64,000 nucleotides of DNA from Letharia columbiana (taxonomy: Eukaryota > Ascomycota > Lecanoromycetes > Lecanorales > Parmeliaceae), in contig NW_023501075.1 in the NCBI RefSeq assembly GCF_014066305.1, positions 124,001-188,000 on the forward strand, written 5' to 3'. Below the pieces are notes generated by a model. It ran no database searches, was not told the DNA's origin, and saw only the letters and a program-made list of their open reading frames with translations. The position numbers and the translations under genes were made by a program. Positions 9,997 through 20,031 of the stretch are shown here, in pieces (position 1 is the stretch's first letter; each line of letters starts with the position of its first letter).

Positions 9997-12750
9997 GGGC
10001 TGACTTAAGGCCGGTAAGATATATCTTTATAGACTTCGACTTAACGCGGTAAGTACTTAGATTAATAATTCAGTCTATAAAAATATTTATAGTTGTTAAA
10101 AAAGAAGATTAGATCTCTATAAGTGCGTAATAAATCGTATAAAATCTTATTAAAATTATATATATCTTTCTAATTTTAGTAGCAAGCCCCTATTAGAGAA
10201 GTCGTATAATCTCTCTAGATAATACGATCTAATTATACTAATATTCTAATAAATCCCACTCTATTTCAGCGAAGATATAAGATCTTTCAGCTATAAATAT
10301 ATGTTAGCGATTTTTCGATATCGAAAATATAATAGATTATCGACTAGCTAGTTAGCCTTCGTAGATATTTAAATAGATATTACTATAATGTCGTAAATAG
10401 CTATTAGTATAGCTATATCGTATAATAGGGCCATAGCTAGCTCGTATATAGAGGATTTACGTAATCTATTAACGTATACGTCGTTATCGTAGTAGAGAAT
10501 TAAGCGAGATTCTTATAACTAATATAATTATAGCTTTATCGCGTAATAAACGATCTTTATTTTCTTAAATTATATATCTTTAGAATAATAACATATAGCT
10601 GTTTTAATACTAAAAATGTCTTTAAATTAAATCGATTAAATATAATCGAAATAATCGAGAATATAATCTTCTATACTAAATTTTCTAGATATATCGATTT
10701 ATATATATTATATAACTCGACTATCGACGTAATATATTAAAGATAACGCTATTCTAATACTTTAGAAAGATATTCTACTATAATAAGTCTGCCCTTATAT
10801 CGCTTATAATTCGTATAATTATTATAGGCCTTCGAAGGGCATCGAAAAGTCGCCTTAAAAATACTCTTTCTAGAATTACGACTTTAATAGCGAAAGAGAG
10901 GAAGTTAATTACTGACTCGAGCTTCTAATATAAGATAGTTACCCTTTTTTAGAAGATTTTTAATTATAATTCTCGCCTTAACCAGCTTGTTTGGGGAGAG
11001 TCTCGCTTATATATAAATGCTATCGAATTTAATTCCTAGAAACTCGACTATAAAATCTATAATATTTTTTTATATAATTAATCTAAAGGCCTAATTCGCT
11101 ATATAATTAGTTGAACTATTAAATATATATAGTTACGTTATTATCTAATAAAAGAATTACGAAGAAATCGTTTAAATAGTAAAGTATTACTTTCTATAGA
11201 AGGATCGCGATTAAGATCTAAGTAAGAGTCTTTATGAAGAGATTGAATAGAAACAATGATATGCGTAATCTGAATGATAGATATCGTTCTTTTCAATAGC
11301 GTCTATCACAATTGAAACTAAGTAGTTATTAATTCGATATAGCGACGAATATATATCTGAAAGCGTCTTTAAGATCTCTTTTAACGAATTAGACCCTTAA
11401 GCCTTTCTATAGTAGTATTACTACTGCGTTATCGTATATAGCATATTTTAATACATCTTACTCCGCCTAAATACTGTTATTAACTAAGTGGCCGTGTGGA
11501 AATAAGAGGTTATAAATTCGTCTTTAATCTTTATTATATTTTGATATTAAATCGAGTAGCGAATAAACGTAGTAAGGCTCGTTTTAAAGATTAACCTCGA
11601 TTAGGCGATACTATTAAAGCTATTTTTAAAGATTTATTAATAGTATTTAAGGTACTTAACGTACTAATAGATAATTTTAATTACGATAAGCTAGGATATA
11701 GCCTTAAAAATCTATCTTAGCGCCCTTTCGAAGAATAGTCAAAATAGTCTTAACAAATATTAGGTTCGAGTAATTGTTTAACTATTTGAACTAACTATCA
11801 ATTATTAACAGTCTCTAATAGAATAAATCCGAGTCTAGTAGGTCGTATAGCGCGTACAGGAAATCCTCAGATATGTACTACAGCGACTAGGGCATCTGCG
11901 GGTACTCTAGAAGTTATTCTATCTTAATAATATAATTACTTAGTAATAAATAATTAAAACTACTTATAGCTAGATTTAAAGCCTTAAAGTACTTATCTAT
12001 CGAATAATTTTATTAATAGATTATATAGATATATAAGTAGATACAGCGCTCGCGAAAATAGCTACCTCTATTGAAATTCTTATAAATTTTAGTTTCTTCG
12101 GCGGTAACCTTACTGAGGCTAGGCGCACCGAAATTTAGCTTACTATTATTCGCATAAGTCTCTTTTAAACACGAGAAGGTTCTTATAACTCTAATTATCT
12201 ACTTCCCAGGCCTTAAGATTATCTTAGCCACCCTAAATATATATAGTAATAAAGGCGAGGTAATAAGCGAGAATAAAGTTAAATCTATAGATAATAGATA
12301 ATTATAGTAAGCAAATAGCATACATATATAGAGCCTTATTTAAGTCTTCCTTTACGCTGACGTATATAAAGCGACTAGTAGCTATCAGTATATATAGAAG
12401 TAGTACATTATATGATTATAGCTATTAACGTTCTTATCCTCCTTGGCCGGGATAGTATATATATAGGCTAGTTTAACGAAGTTTTTAATCTTAAAGGTTT
12501 CGAAGAAGATTTACTTAAAGTACTTAATGTCTACACTTCGAAACCTTTTAACAATATTAAGAAAGAGCTTTTTACCTTTCATATAACGAAAGAAAACTCC
12601 TCTTCTTTCTTCTTAATTCGATTTAGAGTCGAATAAATTCGAATTCGATATATCCGAGTAACGATAACGATGACTGCGGCTGTAGCGGCGGTGGTGGCGG
12701 TATAACTTATAAACCCTACCCTCGTGAGGATAGCGATAATTTCGCTCGTC

Positions 12751-13131
12751 TTAGATCTTGAATAGCTGGGCTATTAATTCTTTAAGATCTACTTTAATAG
12801 CAGGTGGGGGCGTTTTATCCACCTGATCCGGGCTTATGGTACTCGATGATGTGTCGTGTACGAGGATGTCGTCGTGGGGGGAGGTGTTTTGGCCTTGGTG
12901 GCCTTGGGAGCCTTTTTTGGCCTTGGGGGCCTTGTTGGCCTTGTTGGCCTTGTTGGCTGCGTTGGAGGTCTTTTTGGTGACCTTGGAGGCGGGGTGATAC
13001 GTTTGGCCGCTTTTTTGGACCTGGTAGCGGCGGCGGGGGCTATTACGAAGTATGTAAGAGTATGGAGTGTGTTTGTGGTAGTTGGATAGTGCTTGTGATA
13101 GTTGAATGAAGGCTAATGTATATAGACTCAA
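12751..13131 (-). CDS. Lys/Ala-rich reading frame in the degraded element (gag-like remnant, uncertain)
   Basis: A 126-codon frame beside the right terminal repeat. Its middle is built from short Asn/Ala/Lys repeats (NKANKAPKAKK) and it ends IKVDLKELIAQLFKI just before the strongly AT-shifted interior. GC content is much higher than in the neighbouring interior, so this part escaped RIP or is low-complexity. The position next to the putative LTR would fit the start of a gag gene read leftward, but no gag motif is present. It may be non-coding. Confidence 0.25.
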   Translation of the reverse strand: MSLYTLAFIQLSQALSNYHKHTPYSYILRNSPRRRYQVQKSGQTYHPASKVTKKTSNAANKANKANKAPKAKKGSQGHQGQNTSPHDDILVHDTSSSTISPDQVDKTPPPAIKVDLKELIAQLFKI

Positions 13132-13369
13132 CTACGAAAAGAAGAAGAAAAATAATATAGCTCTGACAGAGACGAAATCGAATAAAGAGCTATTAACAGG
13201 TATAAAATAGGTGGCTATATAGCTCGTACTAGACACCTGTCCCCAACCCCTTACCGGGGTACCAACAGGGGTACCAACAAGGGTACCAACAGGGCCAACG
13301 GCTGATCAAACAGCCACCAACGCTATGGCCTCATAATGGACCCACTAACCCACAGTCCCACTGTTGCGA
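13104..13369. repeat. Terminal direct repeat, right copy (LTR-like)
   Basis: Matches 7354-7610 in the same orientation. It retains more C/G than the left copy (for example three GGTACCAACA-type repeats at about 13256-13300). It ends CACTGTTGCGA at 13369, immediately before the truncated host gene. Confidence 0.65.
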
Positions 13370-13986
13370 GTCGCGTGTTATCAGATTGTCTTCGCCCGTC
13401 TGAAATCCTTGTTGAAAGGGATCTTGCTCCATGTTCAATGTTGCGAACACCATACGATCAACATGGTTCCTGAACTTTTCCTTGACTTTCTCAAAGGAAT
13501 CCGGTGGAGACGTCAGTGAAGGATGCTTATGAGCAAGAGCATCGAGATACGGCTCAACCATCTTCAGACATTCGTAAGAATCTTCGGTCTCTTTGTAGTA
13601 TTCTGTCGCCAGCTCGCCAGCGAAAAGAAGATCAAGGGCGTCGACCTTGCCCTCCAAAACCTTCAGCAGCTTCTTCTCAACGTTAGGACATACCCGCTTG
13701 GACGGAAGAATTCTAAAGCCGGTCAATTGCTGTTGCTACGTAAGCTTTGCCCTACCTGAGACATACCCAGTCTGGTCTCCAGTGTATCATTTCGTCTCGA
13801 GTGAACCTTTCGCTTTGCTTCCTCTCCATGTGATGTATTGCTGAATGTGAGGCTTGGGCAGGTGATTTCCTTACAAATCAATTCGTCCAACGTGCTCGAT
13901 AGGAACAAGAAGCAAATGAACTCCATGCCTATGATAAAATTCTGCGGAGGAAGTCCAAATGGCATGGAGAACCTGCAGTATCCCAC
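13370..13986 (-). pseudogene. Unidentified gene truncated by the repeat insertion
   Basis: On the minus strand, reading toward lower coordinates, an open block (about 13750-13986, containing NFIIGMEFICFLFLS) is followed by a second block (13726 to 13370) with EGKVDALDLLFAGELATEYY and KEKFRNHVDRMVFATLNMEQ. The second frame then runs into the terminal repeat at 13369, so the last residues come from the transposon and the natural C-terminus is missing. The join between the blocks at about 13727-13750 is not a clean intron (the only GT..AG options are very short). I do not recognise the protein family. Confidence 0.5.
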
Positions 13987-14306
13987 CTCTTGCTTGCTTA
14001 GAAGCTCATTATTGGGGCGCCAAGCAGAATTGAAGCAAAGACGTTTCCAGAATTATTAGATGATGAAGATGATTCGTGTCTAACTACTGTGGCCTGGAGT
14101 CCTTTGATCGCCGCCCTAAGCGTGTGGGTGATGTCGTCCAACGCAGGAATTATACAATCTAAAGAGCACATATCCTTGAAAAATGCTCATGCTGCAGTAC
14201 AAATGTGGGTGTGATGTGCAAAGACTCCCAGTGCCAAGCAATTTGCATCTGCAGTGTACCAATCATCGGGTTCCTGCATGTATATAGCATTCCAAGTGAA
14301 AAAGTG

Positions 14307-15631
14307 ATGGCCCCTCCTGCGCACGTTGATGATTATTACGACATTCTCAACATATCGAATACTGCCGCTGCTGGAGAAGTGATCGCTATTTATAGAAGAC
14401 TAGTAAAGATCCGGCATCCTGACAAAAAGCGCGGCTCGACAGATGCGTTTCAACAGGTAAGTCCCACCAACTTTCCAAATTACTTGCCACAATAAGAGCA
14501 GTGACTGACTCTTCTTCGAAAAGCTCGGGAAAGCTTATGAGATCCTCAAAGACCCTGTAGAACGACGTGCGTACGATTCGGTATGGCCAGGCATCAGAGA
14601 TCGTCTACGAACACAGCACCAATCGGATTTGCGCCAAGCTGAAGCTGCCGAGGCAGAAACGCGGAGGGAGGCTGAAGCAAGGGCGAAAAACAAAGAGGAA
14701 GATGAAGCAAGAAGGAGCAGGGGAGCTGAAGCGAGGGCGAAAGATCTGGAAAATGCAGGACGACAGAAAGTCCTTCAATCTTGGCGAGTGAGCAAGGCGA
14801 GATACGACAAAGATATCTCCGACTTACATCAGCACACAACACTGCTTGAAAAAGACTTGAATCAACTCGAGGACCAGGATAATGAGGATTCCAGAATTGA
14901 GCACGATGCAAACTAGCTAACGCGTCATCCTTAGCTCATATTTCTATCCCAAAGCGAAAGAAACCGAGGAGCAGAAGCAGGGAAGGAGAATACAGAGGCG
15001 TACAAGTCGTCGCTCCAAAGAGATTTTGTTAATGACGACGAAGGGCAAGTTACAGAGACAGCGCGATGTACTGTAACGCGTCATTGATCAGATTGCCGCT
15101 GAGGAGGACCCAGTAGAATATAGCAAGAAAAAAGAGGAGGACGAGTGGAGGAACGTGGAGGAGGAAGATAAGAAGAGAAAGGGAAAGGAGAAAGAGGAGG
15201 AAGACAAGGACAGAAAGGCGGAGGACGAGAAGAAGAAGGCGGAAGAAAAGGTGAAGGCACAACAGCAGGAGGAAGTCCCAGAAGCACGAGAAGATTGGGA
15301 AGCGAATGAGAGGAGACGGGCCGACAGGGGAAGAACGATGAGAGAAGCTCCAGCGGGGCGGACCCTCAACGTGAGATTTGAAGCGGTGGCGCAAGCAGAA
15401 CGAGAGATCGTCGGGCATGCACTGAAGTCCAAAAAGATGCACAACGACTGGGTCGAACCGGCGTCAAGGAGATACTGCCGGCATGAGAATTTCTGGGAGA
15501 TTGTCAGGGGCGAACAACCCTGTGACAAGTGTTTTGTTCTTCAGAGCCTGTTTCAAGAACACTCGACGTTTCAGTGTTCCTGCTGCAAGATGGTGGAGTG
15601 TTGGCGTTGTTTCTGGAGGGTCGATGAGTGA
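14307..15631 (+). pseudogene. J-domain (DnaJ/Hsp40-type) protein with C-terminal Cys-rich domain, broken
   Basis: Exon 1 (14307-14456) starts a J domain: DDYYDILNISN, then the HPD tripeptide in KIRHPDKK, which stimulates Hsp70 ATPase. An intron (GTAAGT at 14457, AG ending 14523) leads to LGKAYEILKDPVERRAYDSV, completing the J domain. Next come long charged coiled-coil segments. The frame ends in TAG at 14914-14916. Sequence from 14936 continues in another frame (ETEEQKQ, then QIAAEEDPVEYSKKKEEDEW) with an in-frame TAA near 15074, and finishes at 15631 with a zinc-binding-like tail (YCRHENFW, then CDKC, CSCCKMVECWRC). Domain order fits one fungal J-protein. A missed intron near 14916 could repair the frame change but not the TAA, so inactivation is likely. 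Confidence 0.7.
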
Positions 15632-15678
15632 GCTGGAGAAGTGAGAAAGGCTGAGATCAAGAAATTAAAGGGGTTGAG

Positions 15679-17057
15679 CTATGAGGTATGACACATGTAG
15701 CATTTGCCGAGCAATGGGACATCCACCCGAAAAGATGTTGCTTTCCACCCTATATCGTGCCAGTCGGCCGAGCACCTCGTACATTGCTGGTACCTGTGAG
15801 CAATCTCGAACCCTCCGTGTATCGCTCCACGAGAAGCCACCGCAAGTCGTTGGAGTACCTGGAGTCTTATTTCCTTGGAGTGATGGTCCCACTCTGTCAG
15901 AACATGGAGAGTTGTCCTGCCATTCGCACGCGGTTTACAAGGGTCTGCACCTTTCGCCAGAAGGGATTCGACGACCTCACAGCTCAGTATCCTGGATTTA
16001 GTACTGACAAGGCAATGGAGCACCGTTGAACCATCAGCCATAACCGCACTGACATCAAATCCGTCATCGGCAAGGCATCGGACTGCTTCTAGCGCACAAG
16101 CGCCCACAGCAACGTGCAAAGGTGTCAGCCCAGTACCTGTTCCTCATATCATGTTCCTCATTGAGTGGAGCTATTTCCCTACTGAGTAAAGGCTTGCTCG
16201 AATTGTTCTTGTCGAGAAGCCAATTCCGAAGCTGGCTCAAGGCTTTCGCATTGTTTCTCCTTGCAGCAGAATGCCACACAGTGGAGCCCTCGAAATCCCT
16301 TGCACCAATGTCAATACCTTGCTGTAAGAGCAACGTGAGGCACTGAGATCTTTCTCGTCTCACAGAGTAGTGTAGTGCTGTCTTTCCTTTCTTATCTCTA
16401 GCACTGCAATCGGCGCCGCGCTCTAGCAATTGCTGTACAATCTCGACATGACCTGCCTTTGCAGCGTATCGGAGAGAAATCCGGCCTGTACTCTTGTCTA
16501 CCGCGTCGGTATCGTGTATGTCGTCCTGTAGTATGTTTCGGACGATGCTAAGATGTCCAAATTCGGCAGCGATCCGGAGAGAGCTGCATGAATCGGTAGC
16601 TATAGTCCGACTGGGCACTGACGCGAGATCCGGTCGTGCAAGCCCCTTTGGTGTTGCGGTATGATCGGCATCTGAGGCCAGTGCTTGTATCTCTTCAACG
16701 ACTCCCTTATCGGCGCTGTCAACTTTCGCCCAATGACGCAGTAACGCAGCTGTTTGTTGAGCATTGTTTTGACCTTCTCAAAAGTAAGATAACATGAATG
16801 GATATGATGTATTTGGACTCTTGAGTCGAAGGTTTCCCCTTCAAGCTGGCACACCACTAGATGAAGGCTGTTGAGCATGCCATAAAGAAGACCGATTTCC
16901 GAGGACAAACCGGATTTTTCTTTGGGGCATCCTTGACAGCCTTGATATACTTGAATGTTCGACGAAAGGCTGTATCAGCGATTGTGATGAGACCAGCAAC
17001 GCTGGCGGAGATGGAGAGCGGATGGCCTTCTGTGGTTAAATTTTTTCGTTGGCTCAA
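15679..17057 (-). pseudogene. Ankyrin-repeat protein with STAND-type fungal N-domain, broken
   Basis: The first block (start about 17057) reads GHPLSISASVAGLITIADTA and FRRTFKYIKAVKDA, the N-terminal domain that precedes NACHT/ankyrin or other STAND modules in fungi. After a frame change it continues SSEIGLLYGMLNSLHLVVCQ. A second frame change near 16610 leads into ankyrin repeats: SLRIAAEFGHLSIVRNIL, SLRYAAKAGHVEIVQQLLER, TALHYSVRRERSQCLTLLLQ and others. A third near 16110 gives LHVAVGACALEAVRCLADDG and TLHVLTEWD. No NACHT or NB-ARC segment lies between the N-domain and the repeats, so this is either a short architecture or an internal deletion. Such proteins are candidates for non-self recognition. 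Three frame changes make this copy inactive. Confidence 0.75.
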
Positions 17058-18947
17058 GGTCTCTCAATAAATCGATATGCATACTTGTAGTTCTCTTCTT
17101 CTAGGCGCAGATGGTTATACCAAAATACTCAGGCGATAGGATCACAACGAGGAACGAATTGGCCGACATTCAACTAGACATAGATGGTAGGAAAATCTGA
17201 GTGTAAGACTGCGAGAGCACAAAGGATTTAACTGCGCCGGCTTTGAGGAAAGGAAAAGAGTCGGCAAGGCAGCGCACAAGGCGACACCGTTATACTCAAG
17301 GCTGCATATCGAGTCGTTGGAAGTTATAAAAGCCCCACGTTAACGAGCTGATCTACCAATCACGACGTGCATACGCGGGCTGAAGCTCAGCGATGCCTGA
17401 TTGTGCTATCGATCAACAACTCTGTCGGCGGAGTGAATATAGAACTCTGTCGAGAGAACCCAGATAGGTCCATTGAAACAATTACTGCGACCGGCAAAAT
17501 TGAGTATGAATCGTCCACCATACTCAAGTTACGTGTCCTCCCTCTCCCTCTGATCTCCCGCCCTGCATCTGGGACCTCGACTTCGGTCGCTAAGCCTGCA
17601 ACGCGACGCCGTATCGCCATCAAAGCTGGCGGAAGGTGGTGCGGGATGAGGCGACCCACACTGTCCCAACGTGACTGCGGAGAGTAACCGATAGTCCTGA
17701 GCGCCAGGACTCCTGCGTCAAGATCTTGGATGTGTAAGCCTCGCTTAAGGGGTGGGTCTGGAAGATGCGGTTAGAGCTGCTGCTTCGGAATTGCGCCCGA
17801 CCTAAGCTTAACTCGGGGGCTCATTGCCCCTCTCCAGCCGAAAAGAACACCCTACATTTCAATCTATGCGCCCTCTGAAAACAATCCTAGGGCTCCTTGC
17901 TATAAGGCTGCCTTCCGAAACTTAAGTCTGGTAGGGAGGGTATCGTCGGCTCGGGCATATGTCTCCATCAGCAAAATTCTGTTGAAGGCGGTTAACGCAT
18001 CCCCTCGATCGTCTGCATCTTCAGGTGATCAGCTTAATATGAATCGTGCTTGTTAACATACCGTACTGCCTGCCCAATCCACGCATTTTCAACACTGATC
18101 CTCGAATCGTCCACCCCTCCACCCCCAAGGCGTCGGTGTCTATTCGTCCATGATGAAGCCCGAATTTGTCGACAGACGTGGGTATACGTCCTAGCTTCCA
18201 CCCGGCTTGGAATAATCTTGATGATCGAGGGTATCAATCTCATTATCAGAAATTCGCAAATCCAACAGGTGAGTATTGCTGCAACGCCGGAATCCATACA
18301 GAGTAAGGTAATCATCATTCGTGACCTCGCACCAAAGATCGCGGAACAAAGATGCGGTTTCCAGAATCGCACGACGATTCGTCGCAGCTCTGCTGAGGTT
18401 CAAGACTCTCTCTCTCTCTCTGCGCGTTTGGCTGGCTCGGTAATGTCCTGTGGCTGACAGGTCGGAACGATCGCGTCAGTTACGATATGATCGCACTCGC
18501 CGCGTTCTGCCTTCCATCTATCATAGAGCAGACCCAGACATCCGCACGAAGCCGTGCATATACAAGTTAGCCCCTCGAAATTCCGACACCCAGGGGATCG
18601 ACCGGCAGGACCGATGGCTATTCGACACCGTGAGTGATTGATGGTTAGTCAAGGTATCGCAGATATTCGCTCAAGCGCTTCCCCCCGAATACCGGAAAAC
18701 GGCTCAGTGAACGGCTTCGGCCTTCACTCAGGAAACCGTTCGAGGCGAAGCCATACGTCAGACAAGTCGAGCGCGGCTGTCGATGGCAGCAACGCCCTGT
18801 CTTGAACCTCTGAGCAAGAATAAAGGACCGGCCGCCCTCGCCCTTCACACGCACATACCTCGCGAACGTCGCGGACCGACCGCTGAATAAGTAAGTAAAC
18901 CAACCCTACATGCGAGTGCTAATCCCGAGTCAATCAAGACCATACGC
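17058..18947. other. Intergenic or decayed sequence, no gene supported
   Basis: Nearly 1.9 kb with ordinary composition but no reading frame above 135 codons and no recognisable domain. A minus-strand stretch near 18200-18400 (SLFRDLWCEVTNDDYLTLYG) looks protein-like but is isolated and unassigned. A short CT repeat lies at about 18407-18421. Confidence 0.45.
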
Positions 18948-19072
18948 TTTCCTTTCCTTTCCTTTCCTTTCCTTTCCTTTCCTTTCCTTTCCTTTCCTTT
19001 CCTTTCCTTTCCTTTCCTTTCCTTTCCTTTCCTTTCCTTTCCTTTCCTTTCCTTTCCTTTCCTTTCCTTTCC
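18948..19072 (+). repeat. Microsatellite (TTTCC)25
   Basis: 125 bases made of 25 uninterrupted units of the pentamer TTTCC, leading into the C-rich tract. Long frames across it on either strand are artefacts of the pentamer, which has no stop codon in any of its frames. Confidence 0.97.
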
Positions 19073-19303
19073 TCCTTCCTTCCCCCCCCCCCTTCCCTCC
19101 CCTTCCCCCCCCTCCCCTCCCCTCCCCCCCCCCCCCTCCCTCCACCGCCCCAACCACCAAACCCCCCCTCCTCCCCCTCCCTCCCCCCCCCTCCCCCCCC
19201 CCCCCCCTCCCCCTCCCTCCCCTCCCCCATCTTTCCCCCCCCTCCCTCCCTCCTCCCTCCCCCCCTCCCCCCCCCCCCCTCCCTCCCTCCCTCCCACCGG
19301 CCC
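19073..19303 (+). repeat. C-rich polypyrimidine tract
   Basis: About 230 bases that are nearly all C and T on the plus strand, with C runs of up to about 14 and one purine-containing island around 19143-19162. It could adopt non-B structures. Glycine-rich frames on the minus strand here are composition artefacts. Confidence 0.95.
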
Positions 19304-20031
19304 CGCACAAAGTCCATCTTCCATCAATTCACCGTTGTTCAGTCGAGCTTCCGACTTCCCTCTGGCCCCGAGGATAGACCTTCCCCCCCTCCCTTCCCAG
19401 CCTGCACCGCCAAGCGCCGCGGACAGGGCTGTGAGAATCAGCTTTCTCACCACGAGACCCCCCATCCCCAGCCCCAAAATTCAAATCAAAAGAACGAGGG
19501 AGTGGGGGGGGGGTGGGGGGTTTGGGACAGAAGAGGGCTGGGTTTGATGTATGGGAGTTTTTCCTACCTTTGTCGATTATTTCATACTCGGGAGCTGCAT
19601 CCAACAAGACTCTGCTTTTGAGCGGTTGGGACAGGGGTACGCACGCTACTGGCATGCCCATGCTGCTTTGGACTTTGGTGGGTAAACAGGCCTAGTTGTT
19701 GTTTAAAGATGCTGGTAATTCAGTGTGGCTCGTTAGATGTCGAAAGAGCGGTTGATTAATATGTATGTTGTCTAAGGGAGGTGCGATGCTTATCCCGAGT
19801 CCCGCTTGCATTCTTATCACCAGAAAACCATCGTGTGCACATGTTTTATTTGATAGGCTATCTGCCTAAATGATATCTCGAATCCCGGGGAGAAGAGAAA
19901 GTGTTCATGCCGTCAGCTCATGAGCCACATGCCTGTATTACGTGCAAGCGTTCCACCTTTTCCTATGCACTTTCAAATCTCTTTTCTGCTGTTTTGACCC
20001 GTCTCAATTCTTCACAAGGCTTCCGCCGACT
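19304..20031. other. Intergenic, 3' flank of the kinase gene
   Basis: About 730 bases between the pyrimidine tract and the kinase stop codon. It holds a G-rich island at 19496-19530. No gene is supported. Confidence 0.4.

Larger units (their letters stand above)
7354..13369. mobile_element. RIP-degraded repeat element about 6 kb, class unresolved (possibly LTR retrotransposon)
   Basis: Two direct repeats of about 260 bases bound an interior (7611-8594 and 10002-12750) that is strongly AT-rich and nearly free of CpA and TpG, the footprint of RIP. No intact reverse transcriptase or integrase can be read. The only remaining long reading frame is on the minus strand (12751-13131) beside the right repeat, which would suit a gag start if the element points leftward. 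A younger 1.4 kb element sits inside it. The right end abuts a truncated host gene. If the two repeats are instead independent MITE or solo LTR copies, the interior would be unrelated RIP sequence. Confidence 0.55.

Noticed and set aside
12856..13089. 77-codon plus-strand Gly/Val-rich frame
   Set aside because: It is the antisense of a repetitive Lys/Ala stretch and has no independent support.
18845..19477. Long Gly/Lys- and Pro/Ser-rich reading frames (up to 210 codons) on both strands
   Set aside because: They are products of the stop-free pentamer repeat and the C-rich tract; all frames are open there and the protein composition only mirrors the repeat.
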